This document shows positions 1-8,559 of a stretch of DNA of 51,554 nt, piece after piece (positions within the stretch are counted from its first letter, which is position 1; every line of letters begins with the position of its first letter). The notes under the pieces are model-generated. The model saw only the letters and a program-made list of their open reading frames with translations, had not been told where the DNA came from and did not search any database. The stretch lies in the NCBI GenBank assembly GCA_027943245.1, contig JANDJZ010000464.1, positions 1-51,554 of the forward strand. The letters run 5' to 3'. Source of the DNA: Acanthamoeba sp. SK_2022b. Its lineage: Eukaryota > Discosea > Longamoebia > Acanthamoebidae. Position numbers and translations under genes: made by a program.

Positions 1-2
1 TG

Positions 3-440
3 TTCAACACCGTCGTGAGGTCTTACCCCGGCTATGTTCAGTACCGTGAGACCCCCAAGGGCCCCTTCCAGGTTCGTTTCACATTTCAAAGATCCAGTGC
101 TGGCGCGTTTAATCTCATTTCACTCATTCCGCATTCGTGCGCTGCAGGTCTCCATCTCCACTGGTATCGGTTCGCTGCCCATCCTTACGTCGAGCGAGGG
201 TGAGGTCCGCACTGGCTCCCACCTCGTACGTCTCCATTTCTCGTGTATACATCTGTTGTTCAATTCCTGCGCCTGCTGGATCGTTTGGCTAATTGTGCCT
301 TTCAAATGCAGGCCCACTGGGGCATCTTCTCGTTCCTGAGCGTTGCTTCGCTCCTGGTGCCTTTCGGCTTCTGGGGCTACATCCAGCTCAACTTCGAGGA
401 TGGCCTCAAGAGGAAGAAGCTCTCCAAGAAGGCCAAATAG
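3..440 (+). CDS. Small membrane protein, C-terminal part only
   Basis: The gene enters from the left edge. Exon 3-71 reads in frame to a splice donor after a Gln codon. The next in-frame exon starts at 312 after an AAATGCAG acceptor and ends with TAG at 438-440; both junctions are phase 0. The C-terminus has one hydrophobic segment (about SFLSVASLLVPFGFWGYI) followed by a basic tail ending KRKKLSKKAK. Size, single helix and basic tail would suit a small organelle-membrane subunit, but I do not recognise the family. A possible extra exon at 147-198 does not keep frame with both neighbours, so the intron is taken as 72-311. The gene converges on the DUF692 gene downstream. Confidence 0.5.
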
Positions 441-512
441 ACTGGTCCGCCCTAACGCGCCCACGCGACCCGACGCCTCCTTGTGGTCGCGCTCCTTTGG
501 CGCCTTCCTGCA

Positions 513-533
513 CTCTCTCTCTCTCTCTCTCTC
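513..533. repeat. (CT)n microsatellite between convergent genes
   Basis: A CT dinucleotide run continues into CT-rich sequence up to about 545. The interval 441-699 between the two convergent stop codons holds no other feature I can support; it should contain both 3' UTRs. Confidence 0.8.
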
Positions 534-699
534 CCTCTCCCTGTTCAAACTACGGCCACGTCTCTCTACTCTTCGCTCCGCCTTCACCATTTTGGTGTCT
601 TGTTGGGCTGATGAGCAGCGTGCACTCTTTCTCCCGCCCGCTCTCTCGCTCAAGGAGACGTACAAAAACAATAAACCACTAAGTTATAAGCTACTTGGC

Positions 700-2498
700 T
701 CACGGCTCTTCCTCTCCTTCTTCAACAACCGCATCATCGGATTCGCCAGCGCCTTGATCCTCCTCTTCTTCCTCTTCGCTGTCCGATCGGGGGCGGCGCC
801 ACGGGGACTGGCCCACGTTCGATCGATCGAAGCGCACCCACTTGCGGACCAGAGTCGAGGCCACCTCTACGCACCGCACGTCGAACCGCTCCACGTATCC
901 TGTTGTGTGGGGGGAGCTCGTCGGCCTCGCACTACGTGTGGCGAGTGGGGAGGGGAAGGGAGCGTACGGCGGTAGTGCGCGAACTCGGGCCGCGTGCGCA
1001 GTTGGTGCAGGAGCTGCTCGGGCGAGAGTGCCTGCTCCACAAACAGTCGCAGGAAGGCCGCCTGATATCGCCCGAGCTCCTCGTCCTCGAACGGCGGCTC
1101 CACTGCCTCCCCCTCCTCCTCCTTCGCATGATCGCCGGCCACCGACATTGCCTCCTCCTTCTCCGCATTCGTGGTCGTCGTCTCCGAAGCCTCGTTCACC
1201 GCGGCGCCCTCTCTTCGCGACGCAAACTCGTGAACGATCGAGCGAATGCGGCGAAAGTCCTGGCGCAGCCGAGCGGCGTCTCCCTCTGATCGAATCGTTT
1301 CGCCCAGCCTGAGGAAGCGACGACATGCGCATGAGGCTCGCGCCCCTGGGCAGAGAGAGAGAGAGAGAGAGGGGGAGGTATACCGCTCGAGGATTACCAC
1401 GCGGAGGTTGGGGCACAGACGGAGGGCGAGCGGCAGCAGCTCGGAGATGATCTCTGGCGGGACGTCGCCGTCGTGGGTGTCCCTACGGAAGGGCGCGCCC
1501 TGCGGGTCGCACTCGAGGGCGCACCACGACCCGCCCGAGATGTGCACGGCGTGCACGCGGTCCAGCGGATACCTGGCCACGACACGTCATCGCACGTCAG
1601 CGCAACGTCAGTACACATCAGCGCGTGTGCGCCCACACCTCTTCATGGCCTCCTCGGCCGAGAGGGAAAAGTTGACGATCTGGCAGTAGAGGTTGTGGAG
1701 GTCGAGCAGCATCACGCCCTGATCGCCCAACTGGTCCAGCATGGCCGCCAGGAACGGGCCCTGGTTCAACACGTCGTCCATGCCCATGGCGAGGGCCAGG
1801 TTCTCGAGGCCGACCGGCGTGTGGCCGCCCGCGGCCCGGTGCATGCGCCGCAGCCGATCCACGCCCACCGCCACCGCCCTGTGCCGCGCCACGACACGTG
1901 ATTGTGGTGCCACGTCAGCACCGATCGGGAGGCACGCTGCGTGTAGCGGGGAGCGGGGACCCGGGCGTGTAGGGCAGGGGCAGAGGGCAGCCCTCGAGCG
2001 CGCCGCCGGCGGTCATGAATCCAAAGTGTTCGGTGATGTGGACGAAGCGGCGCTCCTCGCATTCCTGCTTGAGCCACCTGAGCCACTGGGAAAGGCAATG
2101 AGCGGCGATGAGTCGGTGGCTGGCTAGACGTGCGCATCGCGTGCGCAGGGGCAGTGGCACGGGGAGGGCGCACGACGGCTTGGCGGTGCTCCCACAGGGC
2201 AGAGGTGGGCGAGTACATGACACCGTGCCCGAACAGCCGCCCGGCCTTGCTGAACTGGTCGAGCATCGCGTCCACCCACTCTGGAAGCTGCCCGCCGATG
2301 CCCCACCCGATGTCACAGCTGTTGCTTGTCTTAATCAGTGATTGATAAGGATTACCAAAGATGCTACGGCAATTACCTCCACTCGATGGCGTCGATGAGG
2401 TGCTCGTCGAGAAGCGGCTGTATCGCTCGTCGGTATTGTGGATGTGGCATGAGCGACACCCCTACCCACGGCACTGTTCCAGCGGTCAGGGCCTCCAT
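700..2498 (-). CDS. DUF692 / MNIO (multinuclear iron oxidase) family protein
   Basis: A multi-exon gene that starts at the ATG complementary to 2496-2498 and stops at 700-702. Family landmarks appear in order: an N-terminal strand with GWGIGGQLPEW; a TEHFGF box followed by PLPLPYT; an ENLALAMG segment; LLDLHNLY, matching the family's LLDvNNvY; and VHAVHISGG, matching the qiHLAGH box. The family folds as a TIM barrel, and bacterial members such as MbnB bind two or three irons and oxidise cysteines in peptide precursors. The C-terminus ends in a long Glu/Asp-rich tail. Introns seen include about 2341-2381 and 906-973, the latter joining HYRR to YVERFDV in frame. No precursor peptide or partner gene is adjacent. 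Family call is good; the reaction is unknown. Confidence 0.75.
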
Positions 2499-2737
2499 TT
2501 TCTTGTTTTATTAACATGAATTTATGTCGTTAATAACAAAATAATTGTGCCATTAAAAAAAAAATAAAATAAAAATAATTGGCAATCAAATCGTGGTGGT
2601 GGCCTGCTCTGCTGTGTATGTTATCGCTCCGGATGAAGCGCACAAACGCGGTGACTGTATCGATGTTGTTGAGTATGTACAAGGGGACCAGCACACGTGC
2701 TGGGTGGCTACTTCCAAAAACGCAGGGATGGCCCCAC
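2499..2737. other. AT-rich intergenic gap
   Basis: About 240 bp between the start of the DUF692 gene and the stop of the TMBIM gene. It contains an A-rich stretch near 2554-2580. It probably serves as the DUF692 promoter; no distinct element was recognised. Confidence 0.5.
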
Positions 2738-3682
2738 TTACTTCCTCTTGGAGAGGAGGTGAAGAATGCGCAGGAAGAGGTTGATGAAGTCGAGGTAGAG
2801 ACTAACCGCGGCAAGCACGTATTCATCAGGCTTGAGCTGTTGCAACATAGACACAGGCGAAAGAGGCAAACAATGAGCTTGTTTAGAGCACCACAGGAAG
2901 AGCAGAACGAACAGCAAGCTTACCTGGAAGTGGAGTCGCCAGGTGTCGTAGATGATGAAGCCGCAGAAGACGAGGGCACCGAACCAAGTGTAGACGGTGT
3001 CCATGGTGGAGCCCATGGGCCAGAACAACTGGAAGAAGCCGGCCGCGATGATGATCCACAGGGCCGAGCCCAGGTATGACCGCAGGAACGAGTAGTCGGT
3101 CTTGGATTCGAGAGTGTAGAGGATGAGCCCCACGAAGACGGCCGTCGTGGTGAGCAGAGCACGAAAGAGGAGACCCGCAGGCATGGACATGAGGGCCGAG
3201 GAGAGGAGGAGCGACTCGAAGAAGGTGAATGTAAACAGGGCCGCGAGGTTGTGGGGATGGCGCCGCGCTACAAAGTGGAGCACACTGAGGCTGATCATGG
3301 AACCCAGGAATCCGCACCAGAAGAGGTTTGAGAGAGCCTCCATCGAGGGACCACCACTTCCATCTTCGCCCCTTAAGGGTGCAGCATCTTCGCCGTCGAA
3401 TGCAACAGAGTTGTCGATATTGTAAAAGGCACGAATGGCGTAGATGACCCCGGTAGTGAGGACCAACTGCGCAACAAGAATCTGGTAGACGCGCCTGATA
3501 AAGGCTTTCTTCACTTCGGGATAGGCCTCGAACACGAAGCAGTCACTCCTGGGGCCATACATCTCATCAGCCGCCTCCACATCGACCTGCTTCAGCTCGT
3601 TCCTCTTCTCCCCAAGGTGCTGGGGCGAGGCAGCATCCGATCCGCCAAAGATTTTGGTCACTGTGTGGGGCAGGCTTTCCAT
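2738..3682 (-). CDS. Bax inhibitor-1 / lifeguard (TMBIM) family membrane protein
   Basis: The start is taken at the ATG of MESLPHT (3680-3682); an upstream in-frame extension lacks family features. After about 75 polar residues come about seven hydrophobic helices. The helix-1 lead-in RRVYQILVAQLVLTTG and the C-terminal PDEYVLAAVSLYLDFINLFL block are hallmarks of the lifeguard branch. One intron near 2841-2926 separates RLHFQ from LKPDEYV in frame. TMBIM proteins sit in ER, Golgi or plasma membrane, act as calcium-leak channels or regulators, and suppress cell death. A polar loop with Gly, Ser and Asp between helices 1 and 2 is longer than usual. It lies head-to-tail with the coiled-coil gene, about 90 bp downstream of that gene's stop. 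Confidence 0.85.
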   Translation of the reverse strand: MESLPHTVTKIFGGSDAASPQHLGEKRNELKQVDVEAADEMYGPRSDCFVFEAYPEVKKAFIRRVYQILVAQLVLTTGVIYAIRAFYNIDNSVAFDGEDAAPLRGEDGSGGPSMEALSNLFWCGFLGSMISLSVLHFVARRHPHNLAALFTFTFFESLLLSSALMSMPAGLLFRALLTTTAVFVGLILYTLESKTDYSFLRSYLGSALWIIIAAGFFQLFWPMGSTMDTVYTWFGALVFCGFIIYDTWRLHFQVSLLFVLLFLWCSKQAHCLPLSPVSMLQQLKPDEYVLAAVSLYLDFINLFLRILHLLSKRK

Positions 3683-3771
3683 CTCTCGTCCAGTGGCAAA
3701 GATGAATTTGAATAACAAGCAAAAAGGCCTAAATGAAGCCTCGTGACGTGGCAGGCGTCTTCCGTAGCCAA

Positions 3772-4843
3772 TTAGGAAACAAGGCACTCTGTGCCTTCTT
3801 GCTGGTGATGGCCTGCTCCTTGTGGTTGCCGCTCGTCGAGTGCTGATCGTCGATCAGCGTCGTCCTCGGCTTCTGTCGCCCCGGGAGCCGCAGAAGGAGT
3901 AGAGGAGGGAAGAGTGTCCAGTTTCGTGGAAGAGGAGACGCGGGCGTTCATGCGTTCGAGCAGGTCACGAGCGTTAGCGTTCACAGCACGCTCCTCCTGT
4001 TCTCGCGCCTCTCGTTCACGCAGGTCGGCCGGTAGAGGCAGAGGCAGCACTTGCTCCTTGTCGATGGCCAACAGCTTTGCTTCAAACGCGCTGATGCGCT
4101 CCAGGCTCGACTCGGTTGAGTGCTTCTTCTCCTACATCACGACACAAGCACGTGAGAGGAAAACGGTCTTGTAGAGAGAGACGAAAACAGGCCTACCCCT
4201 TGAAGCTGTTGGATGATGCAGTGTTGCAGGGCGGTACCAATGTCCTCGCCACTTTGCTTCAGTCCGGCACACCTTCGCTCTAACTCTGTTGTGGAGTCCG
4301 AGGCATCAGCGTAGGCGCGCCTTTGTTTGGGTGGGAACACAGACTGACCTGTGAGGGACTCGGAGACTTGGTCCAGCTCTCCGTCGAGGTCTGAACACCA
4401 GGCTAGCCCGTCCACCAAGTCTGTCAACGCCATCCTGTCGCACCAGACAAACCAAACATTTCGTTTTGGACCAAACGAATATTAATATTTAAATGAATTA
4501 AAATTTAAACATTTAGAAAATAATAAATAATAAAAACGCACCCACAGGACTGTGCTCGCTCGGGGACGACGTGGTGATCCAACCACTCATAGATCTCTCC
4601 TTGCACTCGTTCCAACACGTCCTCCTCGGCCACGGCTTCTTGTGTGGGCTCTTTTCCCTGCGCGGCGCGACCCCCGCTCGCCCCTTCCGCGTAATCTGGG
4701 TAGGTGTTGAAGGTGTTCAAACCGTACTGCTCGCCCTGCATGGCGAACAGGTAGGCCACCACCGCGTCCTGACGTGCAGTGAGTGGAGCGCCGTCGCCCC
4801 ATCCCAGCCCCACCTGCTGCCGTGGGTACTGCCAAGGCTCCAT
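3772..4843 (-). CDS. Unrecognised coiled-coil protein
   Basis: Three exons seem to form one gene. Exon 1 starts at the ATG at 4841-4843 (MEPWQYPR) and runs to about 4550, ending EIYEWLDHHV. Exon 2 covers LVDGLAWCSDLDGELDQ to about 4198. Exon 3 runs from about 4134 to the stop at 3772. The first intron must use the acceptor just after GTTGACAG: the slightly upstream CAG would create an immediate TGA. The product is hydrophilic, with helical, charge-rich stretches (residues of the type LERRCAGLKQSGEDI and LREREAREQEERA), suggesting a coiled coil in the C-terminal half. I do not recognise it. If the first exon is separate, a shorter gene could start at the ATG at 4432. Confidence 0.55.
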
Positions 4844-5340
4844 CTGTGTCAAGTCAGTGCGGAAAACTCGAAAAACAACACACGGGAGCAGTCAGGGAGA
4901 GCAGGGGTCTACAGGGACCTCCCTGACTGGACTCTCCACCTTGAGAACAAAGAAGCTCACGCGGCTTTACACTGAATGAAACAAGACGGCGTCCCAAAAC
5001 CAGAGGTGGCAGACAAACCTTGTTGGCTGGGCACAACGCCCAGCGCAGTCGTTTTGGTTGTGAGCTCAAAAAAAAAAAAAAAAACAAGCGGAGGCTGGGA
5101 GAGACTCGTGCGCTCGCGCGGCGCGCACCCCTCCAGCCTTCCAGCACCTTTCCCCTGTCATCCTCTTTTTTGTGTTTCCTCCGTTCGTGCGTGTGCCGTT
5201 GTCGCTGGTGACTGCGCGATCTCCTTTCTCTCTCTCTCTCTCTCTCTCCGCCCCCTTTGCCTATCTATACGGTGCACCGCTCTCGAAACCGCACACAGGG
5301 TGTCCCCAGCCTGGGAGGAGATGATCGATCCACTCCATCA
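4844..5340. other. Intergenic stretch with homopolymer and microsatellite
   Basis: No convincing coding exon. It holds an A-run at about 5069-5083 and a (CT)n run at about 5226-5249. Open frames here are low-complexity and lack splice support. It should contain the 5' region of the coiled-coil gene and the 3' UTR of TFIIA. Confidence 0.5.
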
Positions 5341-6611
5341 TCACCATTCGAACTCTCCGTTGGCCCTGTTGAAGAGGTAGTCCCGTCCGTTCAGGTGCAT
5401 CACGCCCGCCTTTAGATTACACTTTCTCTTGTTCTTGATGCGCGTCACCTAGTCACGACAACAAGAACGCGGCAAGCTTAGTGACCGCCGCAGAGGCACG
5501 GCACGGCACCGCCAGCGAAAGGTGCGGCATCGGATGCCTTACCTTCTCGAATTGGCAGAGGGCGATGTTGTCGGTGTCGGGCTCCTCTCCTTCCTCGTCG
5601 TCCAGGTCCGAACCCAGGTCCTCGTCGCCACCGTTCTCCTTTTTGATCTGCGGGAAAGCACGCCGGGGAACATCAGGAAACGCAACCTTGGGGGGAGGGG
5701 GCGCCCAGATACAGCGCCAGAGGGAAGAATGCTCATGAGTCAGCCTGTACCCCCAAGTCGTCATCGCCGTCGTCGTCGTCATCGTCGTCATCGCCGCCAT
5801 CGTACTGAGGGAGGTTGGGATGCTGTGGGGTGGGACGTCGGATCTGTGCCGAAGAAGAAGCGGCAGCCGCAGACGGCACCTGTCTTGACGACGCTGCCGT
5901 CGAGTAGGCGGCAAGCGAGGGCGCGTTCCAATCCGGTGGGAGCTGTGGAGCCACACACAAAATCATGGCATGCGTTTCAGAAAAAAGTGCCGTAAGGCAA
6001 GATTGCATCCATGGATGGAGGTACCATGTATGGCTGTGGCCGACCGTACTGAGGCTCTACTGGCGGCTCCTGAGGCTGCGGATGAGGGTACCCAGCTCGC
6101 GCCATGTGCTGTGCGAACGAGGGATTGAGGAGGAGTGCACTCTCTGGCGGCATAGAAGAGGTGTCGATGTGATAGGGGTTGCTGTTGCCGTAGAGGTAGG
6201 CCAGATGATGCGGCACATCCGTGTCTCCAGTCGGGGCGCCAGCCGCTGGCTGCGAGGCCGTGTCCGACTGTGCGAGCTTTGCTTCCCAAACCTGTAAAAG
6301 AAATAAAAGAGAAAAATAAATATGAACGGAATGTGAGCGAAAAGTAGAAAAGGCCTTGCGTGGGAGCACAACACAAAGCAATGTGATCAAGCACGAATTT
6401 ACTCAACAAATGTAAATTTGAGCGCTGAACGCCGCTGCAAGCGCGAAACCAATTGGTTGATTTGTAGTGCAATAACATTATTGAAACTGCAATGTACCTG
6501 CTGCAGCTCGGCAAGGACGGATTCGGGGACACCCTCGCTGAGAAACTCGTGCTTGATGTTCTTGATCACATCTTCAATCACATGCTTGTAGACGGCGCTT
6601 GTAGCGGACAT
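5341..6611 (-). CDS. GTF2A1: Transcription factor IIA large subunit (alpha/beta, TOA1)
   Basis: The five-exon model is complete. Exon 1 (6611-6498) encodes the N-terminal helical domain VYKHVIEDVIKNIKHEFL, and the first splice leads into VWEAKLAQS, exactly as in TFIIA-alpha. A Gln/Pro/Tyr-rich linker follows, then a run of Asp (about 5755-5790). The C-terminal beta-barrel part reads DTDNIALCQFEK, then VTRIKNKRKCNLKAG, and ends NGRDYLFNRANGEFEW; the last exon stops at 5341-5343. Both conserved ends match the protein family. TFIIA binds TBP and stabilises it on TATA boxes in the nucleus. The linker is much shorter than in animals. The gene is divergent from the coiled-coil membrane protein gene at 7129. 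Confidence 0.93.
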
Positions 6612-7128
6612 CTCCTTCCTTTATCTGTTTGCTCAGCGACGAAATGTGCCGTCTACGTTTTTTCCCTTCGACCACCCCCTCGTGATCTGTTGTGGCCTTG
6701 TTTGCCAACGAAACTGAGCGTAAATAAAGGCCACGCAGTGGGTCCCACAATAGCTGGGGAGTCGAGATTTATGTCGACATTGACTGCCTCACATTCTTCG
6801 TGATTTCAGACTTTTCCTTTGTGCTTTTATGGTCTGCCCTAGTTCGAGCTTCCTGTTCGGAACGACGTCCTACGCTTACCCGAACCTTGACGTGGCACGT
6901 AAGACGCGCGGATCATCCTTTCCCTCCACCCCAGGTAATCTCACGCATCCGGATGAACCTTCTTTTTGTTTTAATTTGAACTTTGTTGTCTTCAAGTGCA
7001 CCTCATCCTTTTCATCAATCTTGATCCTATCTGGAAAGCCTGACTTTTGATTTTGTCATCTCTTCTCAAATGAGTCTTAGCAACTACTAATCTTCAAAAC
7101 GATTCGTACATTGAAGGCAGAAGGCAAG
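6612..7128. promoter_or_regulatory. Shared upstream region of two divergent genes
   Basis: About 517 bp separate the TFIIA start (-) from the start of the gene at 7129 (+). It has lower GC than the flanking exons and no open frame with coding features, so it must hold both promoters. No clear TATA box was assigned. Confidence 0.5.
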
Positions 7129-8214
7129 ATGGGAGCAAGACGTGGCGGCAACGGCGGTGGACGGTGCATGTGTGTTATCGTCGTAGTGGCGCTGGTGATT
7201 ACTCTCGGTCTCATTGGATGGAACTGGGTGGACCACACGAAAGCCGAGAGACAGCTTGCAGCAGCGCTCTTCAACACTGAGCTGGAAGCTCTGGAGCTCG
7301 AGCGAACCGTGCTTCAGGAGGATCGTGCGAGGCTCGCACAGGAGGCCGACGCCAACCGCAGGGAGGTGTTCAAGTTCGAGCGCGAGCGCGCCGACTTAAA
7401 GGCAGCCCTCGAAAAGCTGGCAAGAGAGCAGGAAGAACTGATTGTCAACCAAGAGGCCTTCGCCAAGGAGAAGCTTCAGTTCCAGACCGCCAAGCAGGAG
7501 CTCGAGGAGCAGACAGGCAAGGTGCAAGAGCTGCGCGAAAGCCTTGAGGAAATGCGAGAGCGGCTCAAGGAGGAGAAGATTGCCGTCGACAACGACCGAG
7601 CTGCTGCAAAGGAGGCGTTAAAGAATCTGCCCAAGAGCGGTGGTGACCCTCCGGCGAAAGGTAGTGCAGTCGGCGGGCCAAAGCCCGTGACGGACAAAGC
7701 GCCTGCCACGAAGCCCGCTGCCCCAGAACAGAAGCCAGTTGTGGAAGAGGCGAAGGATGACAAAAAAGATGAGGTCCCCGCTGCTGTAGAGGAGTCTGCC
7801 GATGCAGCGGAACAGAAAACCGATGCCGGTGACAATGTCAAGGCCGACTCTGACGCCGATGCCGACGCTGACGCTGACACCGAAGCTGAGGCCGATGCTG
7901 ATGCAGATGCAGATGTCGACGCCGACGCCGACGCTGACGCCGAGGATGTCGCCGAACAGACCGCTGAAGACCAGGAGAGCGAAGAGGACGTGGATGCCGA
8001 AGAAGAAGCAGAGGAAGAGGCAGAGGCAGATTCCACTCTGGAGGATGAAGAAGATCTCGATGACGACGAAACCCCGCCGACTGCCACGCGCAAGCACACG
8101 AGTGCCAGGCTTCGCGGCAAATACAAGGCTGGCAAAGCCGCAGCCGCACCTGCGGCTCCGCCGGCAAGCTCCAGCAGCAAGAAGCTGCGTAAGATGAAGT
8201 CCCCTCGGAAGTGA
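7129..8214 (+). CDS. Single-pass membrane coiled-coil protein with Asp/Ala repeat
   Basis: An uninterrupted ORF of about 361 codons; the ATG at 7129 is the first Met of the frame. A short Arg/Gly-rich N-terminus precedes one transmembrane helix (CVIVVVALVITLGLIGW, about residues 14-30). Next is a coiled coil of about 120 residues rich in Glu, Leu, Ala, Arg and Lys (heptad-like ELEALELERTVLQEDRARL). The rest is a low-complexity tail: Lys/Ala/Pro first, then an Asp-Ala repeat, then Glu/Asp-rich, ending in a basic segment. Topology is probably type II or signal-anchored (inference). It may be an organelle tether or scaffold; no family was recognised. Being intronless is unusual beside its neighbours. 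Confidence 0.75.
   Translation: MGARRGGNGGGRCMCVIVVVALVITLGLIGWNWVDHTKAERQLAAALFNTELEALELERTVLQEDRARLAQEADANRREVFKFERERADLKAALEKLAREQEELIVNQEAFAKEKLQFQTAKQELEEQTGKVQELRESLEEMRERLKEEKIAVDNDRAAAKEALKNLPKSGGDPPAKGSAVGGPKPVTDKAPATKPAAPEQKPVVEEAKDDKKDEVPAAVEESADAAEQKTDAGDNVKADSDADADADADTEAEADADADADVDADADADAEDVAEQTAEDQESEEDVDAEEEAEEEAEADSTLEDEEDLDDDETPPTATRKHTSARLRGKYKAGKAAAAPAAPPASSSSKKLRKMKSPRK
7846..7945 (+). repeat. Asp-Ala coding microsatellite
   Basis: An imperfect GAYGCN hexamer repeat encodes alternating Asp and Ala inside the acidic tail of the coiled-coil protein. Substitutions to Glu, Thr and Val break it up. It is likely to vary in length between strains. Confidence 0.85.
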
Positions 8215-8559
8215 TTCCACCCTCTCTGCCCCTCTCCCCTCTTCCTCTCTTCTTCCTCTCTTCTTCCTCAACCTCCCTGTCCCCAGCGACTTTAGCTACG
8301 CAAAAGGAGCTTTTTTGATAGGTCGGACCAGCCAGAGTCAACCTGCCCGCGCTAATCCCGCTGTGAGCTTAATAAGGTCCTGATTACCCTTTTCCTTGGC
8401 CCAGGCCATAGGAATTCAAAGATCAGCGCATGTGGTTAGCAAGTAAGGTAGGACGACCGATAGACCCGCGACGCGCCAAAGTAGGAGGTCAGACCGCTGT
8501 TGAACAAAGAGCCTTTTGCGGGCATCCATCTCCCCAGATAAGACTAGAGAGAAGGCTTG
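8215..8559. other. Intergenic region upstream of the receptor kinase gene
   Basis: The CT-rich 3' flank of the preceding gene (about 8215-8280) leads into about 280 bp without coding signals. It should carry the promoter of the receptor gene. No specific element was recognised. Confidence 0.4.

Noticed and set aside
147..198. Possible middle exon of the first gene
   Set aside because: It has AG and GT borders but cannot be read in frame with both the 3-71 and 312-440 exons; direct joining of those two is phase 0.
4854..5147. Possible N-terminal exon of the coiled-coil gene
   Set aside because: Low-complexity Phe run from a poly-A tract and no splice or family support.
7476..8271. Long antisense ORFs over the coiled-coil gene
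   Set aside because: They are Ser/Ala or Leu-rich reflections of the Glu/Asp/Ala repeat on the other strand, without own features.
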